In this document: in pieces, positions 43,412 to 51,940 of the stretch
Layout of the letters: each line of letters opens with the position of its first letter
Position numbering within the stretch: position 1 is the stretch's first letter
Source of the DNA: Planococcus sp. MER TA 32b
GTDB taxonomy: Bacteria > Bacillota > Bacilli > Bacillales_A > Planococcaceae
Reading direction: 5' to 3'
Length of the DNA stretch: 64,000 nucleotides
Assembly (NCBI GenBank): GCA_023715185.1
Contig: JAMCAN010000001.1
Location: 868,001 to 932,000, forward strand
The notes under the pieces: model-generated
Database searches by the model: none
Seen by the model: the letters and a program-made list of their open reading frames with translations, nothing else
Told to the model about the DNA's origin: nothing
Made by a program: the position numbers and the translations under genes

Positions 43412-45763
43412 TTGAAAATATATAATAAAAGCGTACAACTTTTGGATAAATCAGGGGAAAGCATCGATTTCCTGCTGATGGACAGCGAAGAACTGTATCA
43501 TGTGAAATTCAGTGATTTAAAAGTGAAACAGCCGATTCTGTTGGGGACATACCCATTGCCGGACCAGATCTTGCTGACAAGGGAGATCTTCGAATCCACT
43601 GTCATCGTCTATATTGCCGACGGTGAAATCTGGGCAGCGGCAACAGCTCCGGAAACAAAAGAATACAAACCGCATCATTTCCATTTTGAATTTGACTGCT
43701 ATACTGATTTAGTTTCCTATAAACAGACAGCTGAAACATCATTTACGGTACTTGACCAAAATGGCAATAGCCTGTTTACCATCCATGACCTGGTGACTGC
43801 GCAAACGGAACAGCATGTATATCCGATTGACCTTGGGCTGACTACAATCGATTACCGCTTTTTGACTTTGGGCAAAGTGCAGTACGGCCAGTTCAATATG
43901 TTCATCGTCTACGACTTGTTCCGTAAAGAGCTGACCTTGAACAAAGTGGTGCTGTCTTTCCTTTCTGATATCACAGATTTTGAATTCGAATTGACGGATC
44001 TTTCAACATTAGAGATTACATATAAAGGTGAACCGACTGTCATCAATCTCAAAAAGATCACTTCAAAAGGGAAGAAACTGTTTAAACCAGGTGAATTGCA
44101 GGAATACCGGAATAAGCATATTCTAACCGTATTTAAAGTCAATGGCGCAAAATACTTTATTCATAACAAGACTGCCGGCGTCTATTTGACACGCACGAAA
44201 CCGACGAAAATTTCGGGATTCCGTTCGGATATGATCAGCCGTTTCGTCGGCAAAAACCTTTATATAGCAGGGCGTAATACGCATTATGCCTATAAGGCGA
44301 ACGGTGTATACGATAATCTTTATATCGGCGACCATAAAGAGCCGATCGCAAAATTTGTACGGCCATTGAATATCAAATTCTTTAGACGTTATGGATACTT
44401 TAAAGTTCCTGTGGACAGATTGCACGTCAATAATCGCATCCATACGAACCTGTATTTGGGCGATGACAAAGCAATCCTGCATAACCTGAAGCTTAAAACC
44501 TTCCCAAGGAAGGGGAAAACACTCGACTTTACCGTCAACGGCGATCAGGTCAATGTCATCCGCACCAATCTGCGCGGGGACATCACATCGACCATCATCA
44601 ATTTCTCGCCGGAGTATTCGTTCATCAACCGCAATAAAATCTATGCGGCTTCAGTGATTTCCAAATTCTTTAATAATAAGAAATCGAAAATCAACCTGTA
44701 TTTCGAGAAAAAGAGCATGAAAGCGGACGAATCGAGCATCCGCGTTTTTGAGAAAGTGATGCAGGACAAAGAAGTCCGGTCGAAAAACTATTTCATTCTG
44801 AGTGATGAAGCTTCAAATTATGAAGAATTAAAGGCGAAATATAAAAAAGCGATTGTCAAAAAGCATAGTTTCCGCCATTATTTGCTTACATTCCGTGCTT
44901 CGAATTTAATTTCCAGTGAATTGTCGAATCATCTATTGAACGACCGTCTGTATATTGATGTAATACGGGAGCGCATCAACTCGATTCCGTTGACATTCCT
45001 TCAGCATGGTATAATGTTTGCAAAACCTGTCGATAATCCGATGGCTTTTGGATTCCATAAAGACAAGAATGTCTTCAATATGCATAAATCGGTTATCAGT
45101 TCAGAGCTGGAGGCTGGCGAGTTCTATAAAATGGGCTATGACCGTTCGGATCTTCTGTTAACCGGCCTGGCGACTTTTGATCATGCCAGACTCAACGAAG
45201 GCGCAGATAAAATCGCGTTCATGCCGACTTACCGTTATTGGGAAGAAGGCTTTATCTACCGGGGGCTGATTGAACAGACAAGTTATTACCGCCAGATCAT
45301 GCGGGTCATTGAGGCATTCAAAGCGCATGGACTGCTGGACCGCCTGCTGATTGTCCCGCACAATAAATTCTCGGAACACATTTATGAAAATATGAAAGAA
45401 TACCAGCATATCATCAGTGCAAATCCTTCGGAAGCCTTAAAGGAAGCTGTCATTTTCATCACGGATTATTCTTCCGCCATTTATGATGCGACATTCCGCG
45501 GTGCCTATCCGATCTTCTATTGGGAAGAAAAAGATTACCTGATCGAACAATATAAAGCGATTCCGCCGGTCAACGATGACAATGCGCCAGGAGCGATTGC
45601 CTATACGATCGATGAATTGATGGCCAGTGTCAAAAACGCCATCAGCCGGAATTATCAATTGGATGAAGAGATCCGCTACAAGTACCTGCAGATCAATTCG
45701 TTTGAAGACAGACAGAATACCGGACGGATCATTGAATACCTGAAAAAAGACGATATCCTGTAA
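43412..45763 (+). CDS. Large CDP-glycerol glycerophosphotransferase (TagF-like)
   Basis: 783 residues. The C-terminal 380 residues are the Glyphos_transf domain: PLTFLQHGIMF (catalytic His, about 528-538), IAFMPTYRYWEEGF (about 605), LIVPHNKFSEH, and ITDYSSAIYDATFRG (about 688-702). The N-terminal 400 residues are beta-rich, without a motif that I can name and unlike the N-terminus of Bacillus TagF. Likely extends poly-glycerolphosphate or glycosyl-glycerolphosphate. The start is TTG behind AGAGGGAA. First gene of a probable operon with the next three. Confidence 0.87.
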   Translation: MKIYNKSVQLLDKSGESIDFLLMDSEELYHVKFSDLKVKQPILLGTYPLPDQILLTREIFESTVIVYIADGEIWAAATAPETKEYKPHHFHFEFDCYTDLVSYKQTAETSFTVLDQNGNSLFTIHDLVTAQTEQHVYPIDLGLTTIDYRFLTLGKVQYGQFNMFIVYDLFRKELTLNKVVLSFLSDITDFEFELTDLSTLEITYKGEPTVINLKKITSKGKKLFKPGELQEYRNKHILTVFKVNGAKYFIHNKTAGVYLTRTKPTKISGFRSDMISRFVGKNLYIAGRNTHYAYKANGVYDNLYIGDHKEPIAKFVRPLNIKFFRRYGYFKVPVDRLHVNNRIHTNLYLGDDKAILHNLKLKTFPRKGKTLDFTVNGDQVNVIRTNLRGDITSTIINFSPEYSFINRNKIYAASVISKFFNNKKSKINLYFEKKSMKADESSIRVFEKVMQDKEVRSKNYFILSDEASNYEELKAKYKKAIVKKHSFRHYLLTFRASNLISSELSNHLLNDRLYIDVIRERINSIPLTFLQHGIMFAKPVDNPMAFGFHKDKNVFNMHKSVISSELEAGEFYKMGYDRSDLLLTGLATFDHARLNEGADKIAFMPTYRYWEEGFIYRGLIEQTSYYRQIMRVIEAFKAHGLLDRLLIVPHNKFSEHIYENMKEYQHIISANPSEALKEAVIFITDYSSAIYDATFRGAYPIFYWEEKDYLIEQYKAIPPVNDDNAPGAIAYTIDELMASVKNAISRNYQLDEEIRYKYLQINSFEDRQNTGRIIEYLKKDDIL

Positions 45764-45825
45764 CTGATGGCGGATCCTTCCCGTCGGCAGGATTCGCTAT
45801 CCAGAGACAGAATCGAGGGCTGGCA

Positions 45826-47001
45826 GTGATTAGACGTTTAAAGAACAATGCACTGGTTTTGAAACTATTCCGCATCATTTTCGTCCTTCTCGGTGGCTTG
45901 CCGAAAAAGGGGAGACTGGTGATTTTCGAAAGCTTTCATGCCAAACAATACAGCGATAGCCCGAGGGCTATCTATGAATATATGAAAGAACATCATCCGG
46001 ATTTCCAGCTGGTTTGGAGTGTCGATAAACAGGCTGCATCGCTGTTCGACAGTTTCGGTGTGCCGTATATCCGGCGCTTTACATTGCGCTGGTTCCTGGA
46101 ATTTCCGCGCGCCAAGTACTGGGTCAATAATGTCCGCCTGCCAAACTGGATGCCGAAGCCGGATAATACGGTCTATATCCAGACATGGCACGGGACGCCG
46201 TTGAAGAAGCTTGGCACCGACATTGAAGAAATCCATATGCCGGGAACGGATACGGAAAGCTATAAACGCAATTTCGTAATGGAAGCGGGCAAATGGGATT
46301 ATCTTGTATCACCGAACGCCTATTCCACTGAAATTTTCACCCGTGCTTTCGAGTACGGCGGCAAAGTCATCGAATCCGGTTATCCCCGGAACGATGTGCT
46401 GTCCAATTTTTCGGATACCCTGCTCAGCAGCATCAAGAAAGAACTGGGCATTCCGGAAGAGAAGAAAGTCATGCTTTATGCACCGACCTGGCGGGACAAT
46501 GAGTTTTATCAAAAAGGGAAATACCGGTTTGAATTTCAGTTCGATCTGGAGCGGTGGAAACGGGAGTTCGGTGATGAGTGGGTTCTGCTGTCAAGAATGC
46601 ATTATCTTGTAGCAGAGAATTTCGATTTTACAGCCCATGCGGGAACTGTGTATGACGTTTCCACGTACCCCGATATACGCGATCTGTATCTGATTTCGGA
46701 TCTTTTGATCACTGACTATTCGTCAGTGTTCTTCGATTATGCGATTCTGAACCGCCCGATTGTTTTCTTCATGTATGATCTCGAAAATTACCGCGACCAA
46801 TTGCGCGGCTTTTATATCGATATCGAGCAGGACGCACCGGGACCGATTGTCCAGACAGAAGCTGATTTATTCGCAGCGATCAATGATCTGAAGGATACGG
46901 ATATCCGCGGCAATCCGAAATTCGATGCTTTCCGGAACAGATTTTCCTCATTGGAAGACGGTCATGCTGCTCAACGAGTGGTAGAAGCCTTCCTCGAGTA
47001 G
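45826..47001 (+). CDS. CDP-glycerol glycerophosphotransferase (TagB/TagF core)
   Basis: 391 residues, almost only the catalytic domain. Motifs: VYIQTWHGTPLKKLGTD (catalytic His, about 114-130), KVMLYAPTWRDNEFY (about 212), LLSRMHYLV, LITDYSSVFFDYAIL (about 296-310) and the HAAQRVVEAFL end. A third glycerophosphotransferase in one locus suggests a priming plus two extending activities, or a mixed polymer. The start is GTG, behind GAGGG; 62 bp after the previous gene and 32 bp before tagG. Confidence 0.9.
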   Translation: MIRRLKNNALVLKLFRIIFVLLGGLPKKGRLVIFESFHAKQYSDSPRAIYEYMKEHHPDFQLVWSVDKQAASLFDSFGVPYIRRFTLRWFLEFPRAKYWVNNVRLPNWMPKPDNTVYIQTWHGTPLKKLGTDIEEIHMPGTDTESYKRNFVMEAGKWDYLVSPNAYSTEIFTRAFEYGGKVIESGYPRNDVLSNFSDTLLSSIKKELGIPEEKKVMLYAPTWRDNEFYQKGKYRFEFQFDLERWKREFGDEWVLLSRMHYLVAENFDFTAHAGTVYDVSTYPDIRDLYLISDLLITDYSSVFFDYAILNRPIVFFMYDLENYRDQLRGFYIDIEQDAPGPIVQTEADLFAAINDLKDTDIRGNPKFDAFRNRFSSLEDGHAAQRVVEAFLE

Positions 47002-47033
47002 TATGATAAAATGTGAGTAGGTGAGGAATTCTT

Positions 47034-47840
47034 ATGAAATCAGCTTTTAAGGTATTACAGGAGCAAATTCAATACTTCTATCTTGTCAGAAGACTGTCGA
47101 TTTATGAACTGCGCAGCATGGCAAGCGGCAATTACCTGGGCATGGCCTGGGAAATCATCAATCCGGCCATCCAGATTACGATTTACTGGTTCGTCTTCGG
47201 TTTTGGGATCCGTGAACGCCAGCCAGTCGGAGATATTCCGTATCTGCAATGGATGTTTGCCGGCATCCTGGCCTGGTTCTTCATCACGCAAGGGGTCATG
47301 AAAGGCACAAAATCGATTTACAGTAAGATTAAAATGCTTGCGAAGATGAATTTCCCGATGAGTGTCATTCCGAGTTATGTGATTTTCGCCCAGTTTTATC
47401 CGCATCTGATCCTGTTGGCGCTCGGAACCATATTCCTGCAGTTCATCGGTTATCCAATATCGATTTACTATCTGCAATTGCCATTATATATTATCGGCCT
47501 GTTGGCGTTCCTGTTCAGCTTGACGCTTATTACATCGACACTGGCCACCATCGTACGTGATGTCCAGATGCTGCTGCAGTCTGTTATGCGGATGCTGCTG
47601 TATCTTTCACCGATACTTTGGCCACCGACGCTGCTGCCGGAGAATTGGCAGCCGTATATGAAACTGAACCCTTTCTATTACATCATTGAAGGATACCGGT
47701 ACTCCCTGCTTGGAGAAGGATGGTATTTCCTTGAAAATCCGATTTATACCCTCTATTTCTGTGGAATCGTATTAATCACATTCCTCATTGGCGCTTATCT
47801 GCACGTGAAATTCAGAAGTCAATTTATTGATTTCCTTTAA
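47034..47840 (+). CDS. tagG: Teichoic acid ABC exporter, permease
   Basis: 268 residues with six membrane helices of the ABC-2 type: ARKs such as LSIYELRSMASGNYLGMAWEI ahead of helix 1 contain the amphipathic gate helix, and NPFYYIIEGYRYSLLGEGW before the last helix is a TagG hallmark. It exports lipid-linked wall teichoic acid with the TagH ATPase encoded 17 bp downstream. GGTGAGGA before ATG. Confidence 0.92.
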   Translation: MKSAFKVLQEQIQYFYLVRRLSIYELRSMASGNYLGMAWEIINPAIQITIYWFVFGFGIRERQPVGDIPYLQWMFAGILAWFFITQGVMKGTKSIYSKIKMLAKMNFPMSVIPSYVIFAQFYPHLILLALGTIFLQFIGYPISIYYLQLPLYIIGLLAFLFSLTLITSTLATIVRDVQMLLQSVMRMLLYLSPILWPPTLLPENWQPYMKLNPFYYIIEGYRYSLLGEGWYFLENPIYTLYFCGIVLITFLIGAYLHVKFRSQFIDFL

Positions 47841-47857
47841 AATGGGAAGTGAAGCAT

Positions 47858-48664
47858 ATGCCTAATTCAGTCGAAGTCCGAAACGTGTCAAAGCGTTATA
47901 AATTATATAAAAAGAGCTCTGAACGGCTGCTCGATCTGCTGATTCCGCATAAGGAATACGGCGAAGCCTTTTTTGCTTTGCAGGATGTTTCTTTCGATGT
48001 GGAAGAAGGTTCCATTGTCGGCCTCGTCGGCATCAATGGTTCAGGGAAATCCACTTTGGCAAACATTATAGCCGGAGTTATTCCGGCTACGTCAGGTGAG
48101 GTCAAGAGCAACGGGAATATATCCCTGATTGCTGTCAATGCGGGACTGGACAATAAACTCACAGGGCGAGAGAATATTGAATTGAAGCTTCTCATGCTTG
48201 GTTTTTCGAAAACGGAAATCAATGCGATGGAAGAAGAAATCATCGAATTCGCCGAGCTTGAGAAATTTATCGATCAGCCCGTTAAAACCTATTCAAGCGG
48301 GATGAAGTCACGTCTTGGCTTTTCGATTTCAGTCCGTGTCAACCCCGATATCCTGATAATCGATGAAGCATTATCAGTAGGGGATAAAGCTTTTGCGGAA
48401 AAAAGCCTGAACAAAATGATGGAATTCAAAGAACAGGGCAAAACGATGTTTTTTGTCAGCCACTCGATTTCCCAGATGAAAAAATTCTGCGAAAAGATCC
48501 TTTGGCTGGAGTTTGGGGTCGTTAAAGAATACGGGCCTGCTTCTGAAGTATTGTCGCATTACGAAGAGTTCCTTGAAGAGTTCAAGAACATGTCCAAAAA
48601 AGAGAAGAAGAAATACCGTCAGAACGCGCTTGACAGACAATCGAAAATCGCTGCAAAACCATAA
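47858..48664 (+). CDS. tagH: Teichoic acid ABC exporter, ATP-binding subunit
   Basis: 268 residues. Walker A GINGSGKST (about 58-66), signature YSSGMKSRLG (about 143-152), Walker B ILIIDEAL (about 165-172), H-loop FVSHS. TagH-type: the first half matches, but the long C-terminal extracellular part of Bacillus TagH is absent, as in TarH of staphylococci. I start at the ATG at 47858 (GGGAAG upstream); a GTG at 47849 is in frame. Ends the teichoic acid operon, followed by a strong terminator. Confidence 0.93.
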   Translation: MPNSVEVRNVSKRYKLYKKSSERLLDLLIPHKEYGEAFFALQDVSFDVEEGSIVGLVGINGSGKSTLANIIAGVIPATSGEVKSNGNISLIAVNAGLDNKLTGRENIELKLLMLGFSKTEINAMEEEIIEFAELEKFIDQPVKTYSSGMKSRLGFSISVRVNPDILIIDEALSVGDKAFAEKSLNKMMEFKEQGKTMFFVSHSISQMKKFCEKILWLEFGVVKEYGPASEVLSHYEEFLEEFKNMSKKEKKKYRQNALDRQSKIAAKP

Positions 48665-48667
48665 CGG

Positions 48668-48698
48668 AACCGGCTCTCTTTTGAGAAGCCGGTTTTTT
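48668..48698 (+). terminator. Terminator of the teichoic acid operon
   Basis: AACCGGCT-TC stem with AGCCGGTT and six T. Confidence 0.88.
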
Positions 48699-48753
48699 AC
48701 TTGAGGCCAATTCTGTAAAATTTCTCAAAATATCGTAAAATTCAGAAATTTTA

Positions 48754-48785
48754 TTGACATTTCAATATTTCCTTGTTAGTTTAAT
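48754..48785 (+). promoter_or_regulatory. Possible promoter before the truncated ATP-grasp gene
   Basis: A perfect TTGACA at 48754-48759 with TTTAAT at 48780-48785; the 20-bp spacer is long, so it is doubtful. Confidence 0.3.
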
Positions 48786-48926
48786 AGTTATTAAGATGCT
48801 CAGCCATTGAATTTTTATTGAATATACAGTATTTTTTTAGGTCTATTTAACCCATTTATGGGAAATTAAAGGATTTAAATACGACAGTATTGAAAGTGTT
48901 CATGTGAAATCAGGGAGGTCTGGGAA

Positions 48927-49400
48927 ATGAAGAAGGTTGACCAGAAGAAAATTCTTATATTGGGTGGCACAAAACACATGATTAACGTGGTGGAAACCGC
49001 GAAACGGAAGGGCATGTCACCGATTGTAGTCGATAATGTCATCGGTTCACCGGCCAAAAGCTGCGCAGACAAATCTTTCAATACAAGTACAGCGGATATT
49101 GAAGGGCTGGCGAAAATCGTCCGTCAAGAGGAAGTGGACGGTGTACTCACAGCTTTTGAAGATATAAATACATGGAATGCTGTTGCCCTGTGCAAAAAAA
49201 TGGGCTTGCCATTCTATGCGACTGAGGAGCAGCTGGATATCACTTCGGATAAAAACAGGTTCAAGGAAATCTGCCGGCGTTTTGATGTTCCTGTCATCGA
49301 AGAAAAAGAACTGGCAGGCGAACTCAAAGAAACAGCCGTTGCGGCATGGGAATTCCCAATCATCCTCAAACCGGTTGATATCTATGCCGGCATGGGCTAA
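48927..49400 (+). pseudogene. Truncated ATP-grasp ligase (N-terminal part only)
   Basis: 157 codons covering the N-terminal substrate domain (KILILGGTKHMINVVETAKRKG, about 8-29) and the start of the ATP-grasp fold (DKNRFKEICRRFDVPV, then FPIILKPVDIYAGMG). A TAA stops the frame inside the ATP-binding loop. Shifting one base, the text continues LTVRFSEN, which fits the strand that normally follows, and then ends again after about 12 codons. So the gene carries a frameshift and has lost its C-terminal half. GGGAGG lies before ATG, so the fragment may still be made. Confidence 0.7.
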
Positions 49401-49454
49401 CAGTCCGGTTCAGCGAAAATTACTGCGGCATCCAATGTTCCTTGCCATACTAAA

Positions 49455-49489
49455 CAAAAGGCTTCGCATCCGCGAAGCCTTTTGTTTTG
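49455..49489 (+). terminator. Terminator after the ATP-grasp remnant
   Basis: A perfect 13-bp stem CAAAAGGCTTCGC/GCGAAGCCTTTTG with a 4-base loop, then TTTT. Confidence 0.85.
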
Positions 49490-49545
49490 CGCGGTGATAT
49501 AATAGAAAACAGCTGTTTAATTGATAAAGAAAAGGATGTACAAGA

Positions 49546-50004
49546 ATGAAAAATAAAAAATTGGCCTGGGCCGCGGTTATCGGCTGGATGAGCATCATTT
49601 TCATCCTGTCACATCAGCCGGCGTCCGTGTCAAGCGGGCTCAGTTCAGGGATCACTGAATTTCTGCTTGGAACGATCGCTGATTTGTTCCCTGGAAGCGC
49701 TGCGGAGGCCGAAGGATTTCACACTTTAGTCCGGAAAAACGCCCATTTCATCGCCTATCTGATTTTAGGTGTTTTACTGGCTAATGCACTTGGCCGCTGG
49801 GGAAATTTAAGCGTACAGCCGCTCCTGTCCGCATTCGCCATTGCGGTCTTATACGCAGCATCGGATGAATTCCATCAATTGTTCATCGAAGGGAGAAGCG
49901 GTGAAGTGCGTGATGTGCTGATCGACAGTGCAGGCGCGGCAACCGGCATTGCCGGATGCTGGATCGCTGGTCTGCTGATAAGGAAAAAGAAGCTGGAAAA
50001 ATAG
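49546..50004 (+). CDS. VanZ-like membrane protein
   Basis: 152 residues with four hydrophobic helices. VanZ hallmarks: the first helix followed by ILSHQPA (about 21-27), RKNAHFIAYLILGVLLANAL (about 63-82) with the conserved K-x-A-H-F, and YAASDEFHQLFIEGRSGEVRDVLIDSAGA (the DEFHQ and R-x-x-x-x-D-V-x-x-D-x-x-G motifs, split here for reference). VanZ-like proteins occur near wall polymer genes; VanZ itself gives teicoplanin resistance by an unknown mechanism. It ends in a strong hairpin. Confidence 0.9.
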   Translation: MKNKKLAWAAVIGWMSIIFILSHQPASVSSGLSSGITEFLLGTIADLFPGSAAEAEGFHTLVRKNAHFIAYLILGVLLANALGRWGNLSVQPLLSAFAIAVLYAASDEFHQLFIEGRSGEVRDVLIDSAGAATGIAGCWIAGLLIRKKKLEK

Positions 50005-50008
50005 TAAG

Positions 50009-50058
50009 AACTGTTTTCAGGAGCCTGGTTTATCAGGCTTCCGGAAACAGTTTTTTTT
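50009..50058 (+). terminator. Terminator of the VanZ-like gene
   Basis: AACTGTTT...GAAACAGTT and GGAGCCTG/CAGGCTTCC stems, eight T. Confidence 0.9.
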
Positions 50059-50069
50059 AGAAGGAATTT

Positions 50070-50087
50070 TTAACCTTTACTTAACCT
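50070..50087 (+). promoter_or_regulatory. TTAACCT direct repeat (PhoP-box-like)
   Basis: TTAACCT at 50070-50076 and again at 50081-50087, 11 bp apart, followed by TATTAC at 50093, about 50 bp before the FemAB-like gene. The same pair occurs at 54537. Confidence 0.5.
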
Positions 50088-50133
50088 GCTGATATTACGC
50101 TTGGCTTATCGAACGTCAAAAGGACAATTTCTT

Positions 50134-51159
50134 ATGAAAGCGGGGATGGAATTGGTTGATTTATATTTTGATGAAAAATACGGCAAGCTTTATGAAGACT
50201 TGGAAAATGGAATATGCGAAGTGTATGAATATGATCATTTACTGGGGAAAGTCAGGCATATGTTCATTAAACGGGAAATCCCTGAGTTGATTGGCGGCGA
50301 AAGGTATTATGACATTACAACTGCATATGGATACGGCGGACCATTAATTCTGGAATGCCATCCGGATAACCGCAAAGATTTGGCAAAAGCATTTTACGAA
50401 GATTTTGCCCGGTACTGTGAAAGGGAGAAGATTGTCAGTGAGTTCATCCGTTTTCACCCGGTATTGAAAAATGCTGAAGATTTTCAGGATATGTATGATG
50501 TCTGCTATATGCGGCCGACAGTTGGAACGAATCTCAGGGCATTTGATGACCCTGTAGCCAGGGAATTCTCGAAAACTGCCAAGAAAAACATACGCAGGGC
50601 ACTGGGGGAAGGGGTCCAATATCAAGTGATTGAAAACCCGGATAACCTTGATGCATTTAAAGAGGTCTATTATACGACCATGAAACGCAAAAACGCAGCC
50701 GAGTATTATTATTTCGGCGAAGAGTATTTTGCGGGCCTGCTGGATGCTTACGGAGATCGGATATTGATCACTGAAGCAAGTTATAAAAAAGAAACCCTGG
50801 GGATGGCGCTTACTTTCAGGCACAACCAATACCTGCATACGCATCTTTCAGGAACTTATGAAGAATATCATCATTTCTATCCGGCTTATGTCATGCAATT
50901 TGCCATCACACAGTGGGGCAAGAATAACGGCTATCATCTTCTGCATGATGGCGGAGGATTGACCAATGACCTGGATGACAGTCTGTATATGTTTAAAAAG
51001 CAGTTTGGCAAACATACCAAATTCCCTTTTCATATCGGCAGGAAAGTATGGGACAAGAAGATCTATTCTGCTCTTTGCAACCGCATCGGTGCAGACATGA
51101 ACAGTGATTTTTTTCCGTTATACAGAGGGAGAGTCGAAAAGAGCGTGGCTACTATTTGA
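50134..51159 (+). CDS. FemAB/GNAT-like aminoacyl- or acyltransferase, paralogue 1
   Basis: 341 residues. YYDITTAYGYGGPL (about 49-62), SEFIRFHPVLKNAEDF (about 90-105), SKTAKKNIRRALGEGV (about 145-160) and a C-terminal LHDGGGLTND...DSLYMFKKQFG block match the double-GNAT FemAB-like family (Acetyltransf_6 type). Such enzymes add amino acids to lipid II or acylate cell-envelope sugars; the substrate here is unknown. The start at 50134 has AAAAGGAC 8 bp upstream; a TTG at 50101 is also in frame. It has a close paralogue at 51941. Confidence 0.8.
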   Translation: MKAGMELVDLYFDEKYGKLYEDLENGICEVYEYDHLLGKVRHMFIKREIPELIGGERYYDITTAYGYGGPLILECHPDNRKDLAKAFYEDFARYCEREKIVSEFIRFHPVLKNAEDFQDMYDVCYMRPTVGTNLRAFDDPVAREFSKTAKKNIRRALGEGVQYQVIENPDNLDAFKEVYYTTMKRKNAAEYYYFGEEYFAGLLDAYGDRILITEASYKKETLGMALTFRHNQYLHTHLSGTYEEYHHFYPAYVMQFAITQWGKNNGYHLLHDGGGLTNDLDDSLYMFKKQFGKHTKFPFHIGRKVWDKKIYSALCNRIGADMNSDFFPLYRGRVEKSVATI

Positions 51160-51176
51160 AGATCCCGAAAGGAAAC

Positions 51177-51220
51177 AGAAAGCCTGCCTGGAAAATCGAA
51201 ATTTCGCAGGCAGGCTTTCT
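51177..51220. terminator. Hairpin terminator between FemAB-like paralogue 1 and hmoB
   Basis: A perfect 14-bp stem (51177-51190 with 51207-51220) with a loop that can itself pair (CGAAATTTCG). Short T runs only. Confidence 0.65.
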
Positions 51221-51290
51221 GGAGAGCTTTAAATCAATATCCAAAACGGCGTCAGTTGATAAATGCAAATCAATTCCGCATTTCCGTTTT

Positions 51291-51788
51291 TTATCTGACG
51301 TAAGTTGTCACGTAGGATGGCCGGGGAAATATATTCGGGACCTTGTCGATGCCTTCCGCCGTTCCGCGTTTTGCGTGGGCGTTTCCGTAAGCATCGGACT
51401 GCTGCCAGTCTTTGAATGATTTTTCATCTTCCCACAGCGTGAGGATCACATAGGTATCCGAATTCAATGGACGTAAGACGCGTATCGCTTTGAATCCGGG
51501 TTCATCTTCGATTTTGCGCGCGCGGTTTTTGAATCTTTCTTCAAAGCGCTCCTTGCCTTCTTCTGTTACCGGGATATTATTGAATACCGCAAAAAAACCG
51601 GCATTGATATCTCCGCTTGCGTCAAGCACCTGATAGGCATCAACGTCTTGCAGCAGGGCAGCGCCTTCCGTTTCATACAACAGGACTGCATCCTGCCCAT
51701 TCATCAGATAGATTAGGCGCGCGTTCGGCATATGGGCGATATAACCCATAGCCTGATCGATATGGCCGCTCCATTTATGTAATTCCAT
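51291..51788 (-). CDS. hmoB: Heme-degrading monooxygenase HmoB
   Basis: 165 residues, the HmoB length. The N-terminal 60 residues are a degenerate ABM-like extension, and the C-terminal ABM domain carries FAVFNNIPVTEEG (heme-site Asn), FKNRARKIEDEPGFKAIRVL, VILTLWEDEKSFKDW and the end RPSYVTTYV. It matches Bacillus HmoB almost motif by motif. It opens heme to release iron. AGGAGG lies 9 bp before ATG. It runs against two FemAB-like genes. Confidence 0.92.
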   Translation of the reverse strand: MELHKWSGHIDQAMGYIAHMPNARLIYLMNGQDAVLLYETEGAALLQDVDAYQVLDASGDINAGFFAVFNNIPVTEEGKERFEERFKNRARKIEDEPGFKAIRVLRPLNSDTYVILTLWEDEKSFKDWQQSDAYGNAHAKRGTAEGIDKVPNIFPRPSYVTTYVR

Positions 51789-51940
51789 GTCAAAGACCTC
51801 CTGCTTTCATTTCTTATCATAATCTTATCGTTTTTATTTTCCTTTAGCCAATTTTTTACCCTGGTTTCGGAATTGACGATTAAACTCAAAAACTTTGCTT
51901 GGTTGCAGTGACTGTAAACCTGGATTGGGAGGTGGAAACA

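Noticed and set aside
45768-45815. GCGGATCCT/AGGATTCGC hairpin between the two glycerophosphotransferase genes
   Set aside because: No T run and only 62 bp between genes; too weak to call a terminator or attenuator.
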